A DNA stretch of 64,000 bases from Maricaulis sp034659015 (GTDB taxonomy: Bacteria > Pseudomonadota > Alphaproteobacteria > Caulobacterales > Maricaulaceae). The DNA lies in the NCBI GenBank assembly GCA_034659015.1, contig JAYEGL010000019.1:1-64000 (forward strand), read 5' to 3'. Under the pieces are notes generated by a model that worked only from the letters and a program-made list of their open reading frames with translations, had not been told where the DNA came from and ran no database searches. The translations under genes and the position numbers were made by a program. Of the stretch, positions 61,396-64,000 are shown piece by piece. How positions within the stretch are numbered: position 1 is the first letter of the stretch; the number at the start of each line of letters is the position of its first letter.

Positions 61396-64000
61396 ATGTC
61401 GGTGAAGCAAAACTTCCGCAAGCTTCTGCTTGTGTCCACGTCCTGCGCGTTCTTTGCAGCGTGCGCGGATACGTCCATCTCCTCGCCGGGTGCGCAGGAC
61501 CCGGGCACCCCGCCGGGTGGCGGTGGCGGCGGCGGTACGGGCCAGACGATCGATCTGGTCCCGGCCGGCGGCTGCGGCACGGGCTCGATCCGCGAAGCCT
61601 CGGTGACCAATAACGACATCACCATCAATGCCTGCGAGATCACGGGCAACATCACCTCGGACACCGAGATCGCCGCGAATGCCGGCGTGATCATCACCGG
61701 TCCGGTCTTCGTGGGTACCGATGACGGCGCCGCTGGCGGCACCGGTGCGCCGACCACGCTGACGATCAACCCGGGCGTCACTCTGTTCGGTGCGGCCGGC
61801 TCGGACTACCTGGTGGTCAGCCGCGGTTCCACGATCAACGCCGTCGGCACGGCCGACTCGCCGATCGTGATGACCTCGCGTTCCGACGTCGAAGGCACGG
61901 TCGGCGCCTCCGACCGGGGCCAGTGGGGCGGCCTGATCCTGAACGGCCGCGCGCCGATCAACGCCTGTATCGACGGGACGGCCGTGGGCGGCTCCGTGGA
62001 TTGCGAAAAGTCGGGCGAAGGGTCTTCCGGCCTGTTCGGCGGCGACGATCCGGCCGACAGCTCCGGCACGCTGAACTACGTCCAGGTCCGCTATGCCGGC
62101 TTCCTCATCAACAATGAGGACGAGCTCAACGGCATCGCCTTCCAGGGCGTCGGTTCCGCGACGGACGTCAACTACATCCAGGTCCACAACAATGCCGATG
62201 ACGGCATAGAGATGTTCGGCGGCACCGTCGATCTGCGCCACGTGGTCCTGACCGGCAATGCCGACGACTCCATGGACTACACCGATGGCTGGCAGGGCCG
62301 CGCCCAGTACGTCCTCGTCCGCCAGTCCGGCGACGATGCCGACCAGGGCTTCGAGTTCGACAACCGCAGCTCCAACAACACGCTGCTGCCGCGTTCGAAC
62401 CCGATGATCTCCAACTTCACCCTGATCGGCGAGCGCAATGCCGCGGAATCCGACATCGGCATGCTGCTGCGCGCCGGTACGGCGGGCGAGCTCTATAACG
62501 GCATCGTGGTCGACTTCGGCGAAGACTGCTTCGACGTCGACGACGCGGAAACCTTCGACCGCATCGGTGCCTCCGGTGCCGCCGGCGACGAAGACATCGT
62601 GCTCCAGTCGGTCGTTCTGGACTGCACCACGAGCTTCGACGAGGAAGCCGGCGATCCGGTCGACCTCTCCGACTGGTTCCTGGCCCAGCCGAACAATGCC
62701 GAGATCAACAACTCGATGTCCGGCGTCTTCCCGGGTCCGGTCGAGCTGGCCGTCGACACGACCGACGTCAACGCGATGGATCCCTGGTTCGAGGCCACCG
62801 ACTATATCGGTGCCTTCGCCGCCGACGAGACGGCGGCGTCCAACTGGGCGGCCGGCTGGACCTTCGATCTGTTCGCCGACCCGGGCTGCCCGGACGGCAC
62901 GACCGAATCCGCCGAAACGATCAACGACCAGCGCGTCTGCCAGATCACCGGCAATGTCACCGAGGACCTGCGCCTGACCCGCGGCTCCATGTACGAGCTG
63001 ATCGGTCCGGTCTTCGTCGGTGTCGACCGCGGCGCCGATCCGGCCAGCCCGCTGCCCTCCGGCATCGAGGCCACGCTGACGATCGATCCGGGCGTGACCG
63101 TCTTCGGTTCTGCCGGTTCCGACTACCTGGTCGTGACCCGCGGCTCGCAGCTCCGCTCCAACGGCACCGTGACCTCGCCGGTCGTGCTGACCTCGCGTTC
63201 CGACGTCGAAGGCACGGTCGGCGCCAATGACCGCGGTCAGTGGGGCGGCCTGATCCTGAACGGCCGTGCGCCGATCAACGCCTGTATCGACGGCACCGCC
63301 GCCGGCGGCACCGTGGATTGCGAAAAGTCGGGCGAAGGCTCCTCCGGCCTGTTCGGCGGCGCCACCCCGGACGACGACTCGGGCAACATCTTCTACACCC
63401 GCGTCCAGTACGCCGGCTTCCTCATCAACAATGAGGACGAGCTCAACGGCATCGCCTTCCAGGGCATCGGTTCGAACACCGAGGTCGAGTACATCCAGGT
63501 CCACAACAATGCCGATGACGGCATCGAGATGTTCGGCGGCACCGTCGACCTTCGCTACGTGGTCCTGACCGGCATCGCCGACGACTCCATGGACTACACG
63601 GATGGCTGGCAGGGCCGCGCCCAGTTCGTCATCGCGGCCCAGTCCGGCGACGACGCCGACCAGGGCTTCGAGTTCGACAACCGCAGCTCCAACAACACGC
63701 TGCTGCCGCGTTCGAACCCGATGATCTCCAACTTCACCCTGATCGGTGAGCGCGGAGCCGCGGAATCCGACATCGGCATGCTGCTGCGCGCCGGTACGGC
63801 GGGCGAGCTCTATAACGGCATCGTGGTCGACTTCGGCGAAGACTGCTTCGACGTCGACGACGCGGAGACCTTCGACCGCATCGGCGCCTCCGGTGCCGCC
63901 GGCGACGAAGACATCATGCTCCAGTCGGTCGCGGTGGACTGCACCACGAACTTCGACGAGGAAGCCGGCGATCCGGTCGACCTCTCCGACTGGTTCCTGG
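61396..64000 (+). CDS. large repeat lipoprotein (beta-helix-like), 3' truncated by window
   Basis: At least 868 residues, running off the window. Start ATG 61396 with GGGGG upstream. The N-terminus (MSVKQNFRKLLLVSTSC then AFFAACADTS) has a lipobox with Cys23, then a Gly-rich linker. The rest consists of 439-residue repeats: residue 176 (QWGGLILNGRAPINACIDGT) recurs at residue 615 with no indels (1317-bp period at DNA level). Each unit has FGG, FQG and DGIEMFGGTVDLR-type rungs and GFEFDNRSSNNTLLPRSNP, suggesting a right-handed beta-helix. Codon use resembles the TonB-dependent receptor at 47510. Ligand unknown. Confidence 0.88.
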   Translation, partial: MSVKQNFRKLLLVSTSCAFFAACADTSISSPGAQDPGTPPGGGGGGGTGQTIDLVPAGGCGTGSIREASVTNNDITINACEITGNITSDTEIAANAGVIITGPVFVGTDDGAAGGTGAPTTLTINPGVTLFGAAGSDYLVVSRGSTINAVGTADSPIVMTSRSDVEGTVGASDRGQWGGLILNGRAPINACIDGTAVGGSVDCEKSGEGSSGLFGGDDPADSSGTLNYVQVRYAGFLINNEDELNGIAFQGVGSATDVNYIQVHNNADDGIEMFGGTVDLRHVVLTGNADDSMDYTDGWQGRAQYVLVRQSGDDADQGFEFDNRSSNNTLLPRSNPMISNFTLIGERNAAESDIGMLLRAGTAGELYNGIVVDFGEDCFDVDDAETFDRIGASGAAGDEDIVLQSVVLDCTTSFDEEAGDPVDLSDWFLAQPNNAEINNSMSGVFPGPVELAVDTTDVNAMDPWFEATDYIGAFAADETAASNWAAGWTFDLFADPGCPDGTTESAETINDQRVCQITGNVTEDLRLTRGSMYELIGPVFVGVDRGADPASPLPSGIEATLTIDPGVTVFGSAGSDYLVVTRGSQLRSNGTVTSPVVLTSRSDVEGTVGANDRGQWGGLILNGRAPINACIDGTAAGGTVDCEKSGEGSSGLFGGATPDDDSGNIFYTRVQYAGFLINNEDELNGIAFQGIGSNTEVEYIQVHNNADDGIEMFGGTVDLRYVVLTGIADDSMDYTDGWQGRAQFVIAAQSGDDADQGFEFDNRSSNNTLLPRSNPMISNFTLIGERGAAESDIGMLLRAGTAGELYNGIVVDFGEDCFDVDDAETFDRIGASGAAGDEDIMLQSVAVDCTTNFDEEAGDPVDLSDWFL

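Noticed and set aside
61393..63504. 703-codon open frame antisense to the repeat lipoprotein
   Set aside because: It reproduces the repeat periodicity of the sense strand and is explained entirely by it.

Overview
This window is about 64 kb of GC-rich, gene-dense DNA. It most likely comes from a marine alphaproteobacterium of the Maricaulales/Hyphomonadaceae type (Maricaulis, Oceanicaulis or a relative). The signs are: a fused N-acetylglutamate kinase/synthase next to an N-acetylornithine carbamoyltransferase, an arrangement characterised in Maricaulis and Xanthomonas; a SAM-II riboswitch; a large Oar-like TonB-dependent receptor; and many alphaproteobacterial hairpin repeats. The left edge is a 9-bp tandem repeat followed by a 100-N assembly gap. 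The right edge cuts through a large lipoprotein gene. I saw no tRNA, rRNA, prophage, insertion sequence or CRISPR array.

Layout: 0.3-6.4 kb holds an AAA ATPase, a Uup-like ABC-F protein, two tandem paralogues of unknown function and a small membrane protein. 6.4-15.7 kb holds a PQQ-type sugar dehydrogenase, an RND efflux pair, a flavoprotein, a monoacylglycerol-lipase-like hydrolase and glycerol kinase. 15.9-26.7 kb is a sulfur block: hom-metX-metB behind a recognisable sigma-70-like promoter and SAM-II riboswitch, then a sulfate-assimilation operon (cysG, DUF2849, cysI, a DUF934-CysH fusion, cysK, fpr) facing a divergent LysR regulator. 27.2-31.9 kb is a three-gene 2-oxoacid:ferredoxin oxidoreductase operon whose first gene is a GltD-like flavoprotein with built-in ferredoxin domains. 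31.9-35.9 kb holds four HTH regulators, three of them tandem paralogues, around a PiT-like phosphate transporter, with a perfect 19-bp palindrome in the divergent promoter region.

36-41.9 kb holds an M28 lipoprotein peptidase, a Spinster-like MFS transporter with a TetR-type operator upstream, a hydrolase, a histidine phosphatase and kdsB. 42.1-45.4 kb is an arginine operon using the acetylcitrulline route (argF', fused argB/argA, argC). 45.6-50.7 kb has a GT39 membrane glycosyltransferase divergent from the TonB-dependent receptor. 50.8-60.8 kb contains polyamine genes: agmatine deiminase and N-carbamoylputrescine amidase with a beta-lactamase-fold hydrolase between them, then an ornithine decarboxylase/deoxyhypusine-synthase-like operon. 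A YjhX-family toxin, MarC and a large secreted metallopeptidase lie in between. The window ends in a lipoprotein made of near-identical 439-residue repeats.

Functionally the window joins sulfur assimilation to methionine synthesis, and arginine synthesis to putrescine and possibly homospermidine synthesis. Most operons are tightly packed with ATGA overlaps. Three convergent gene pairs share a single CTAG as both stop codons. Two MITE-like elements with matching termini and matching internal blocks sit at 26.8 and 58.4 kb in opposite orientation.
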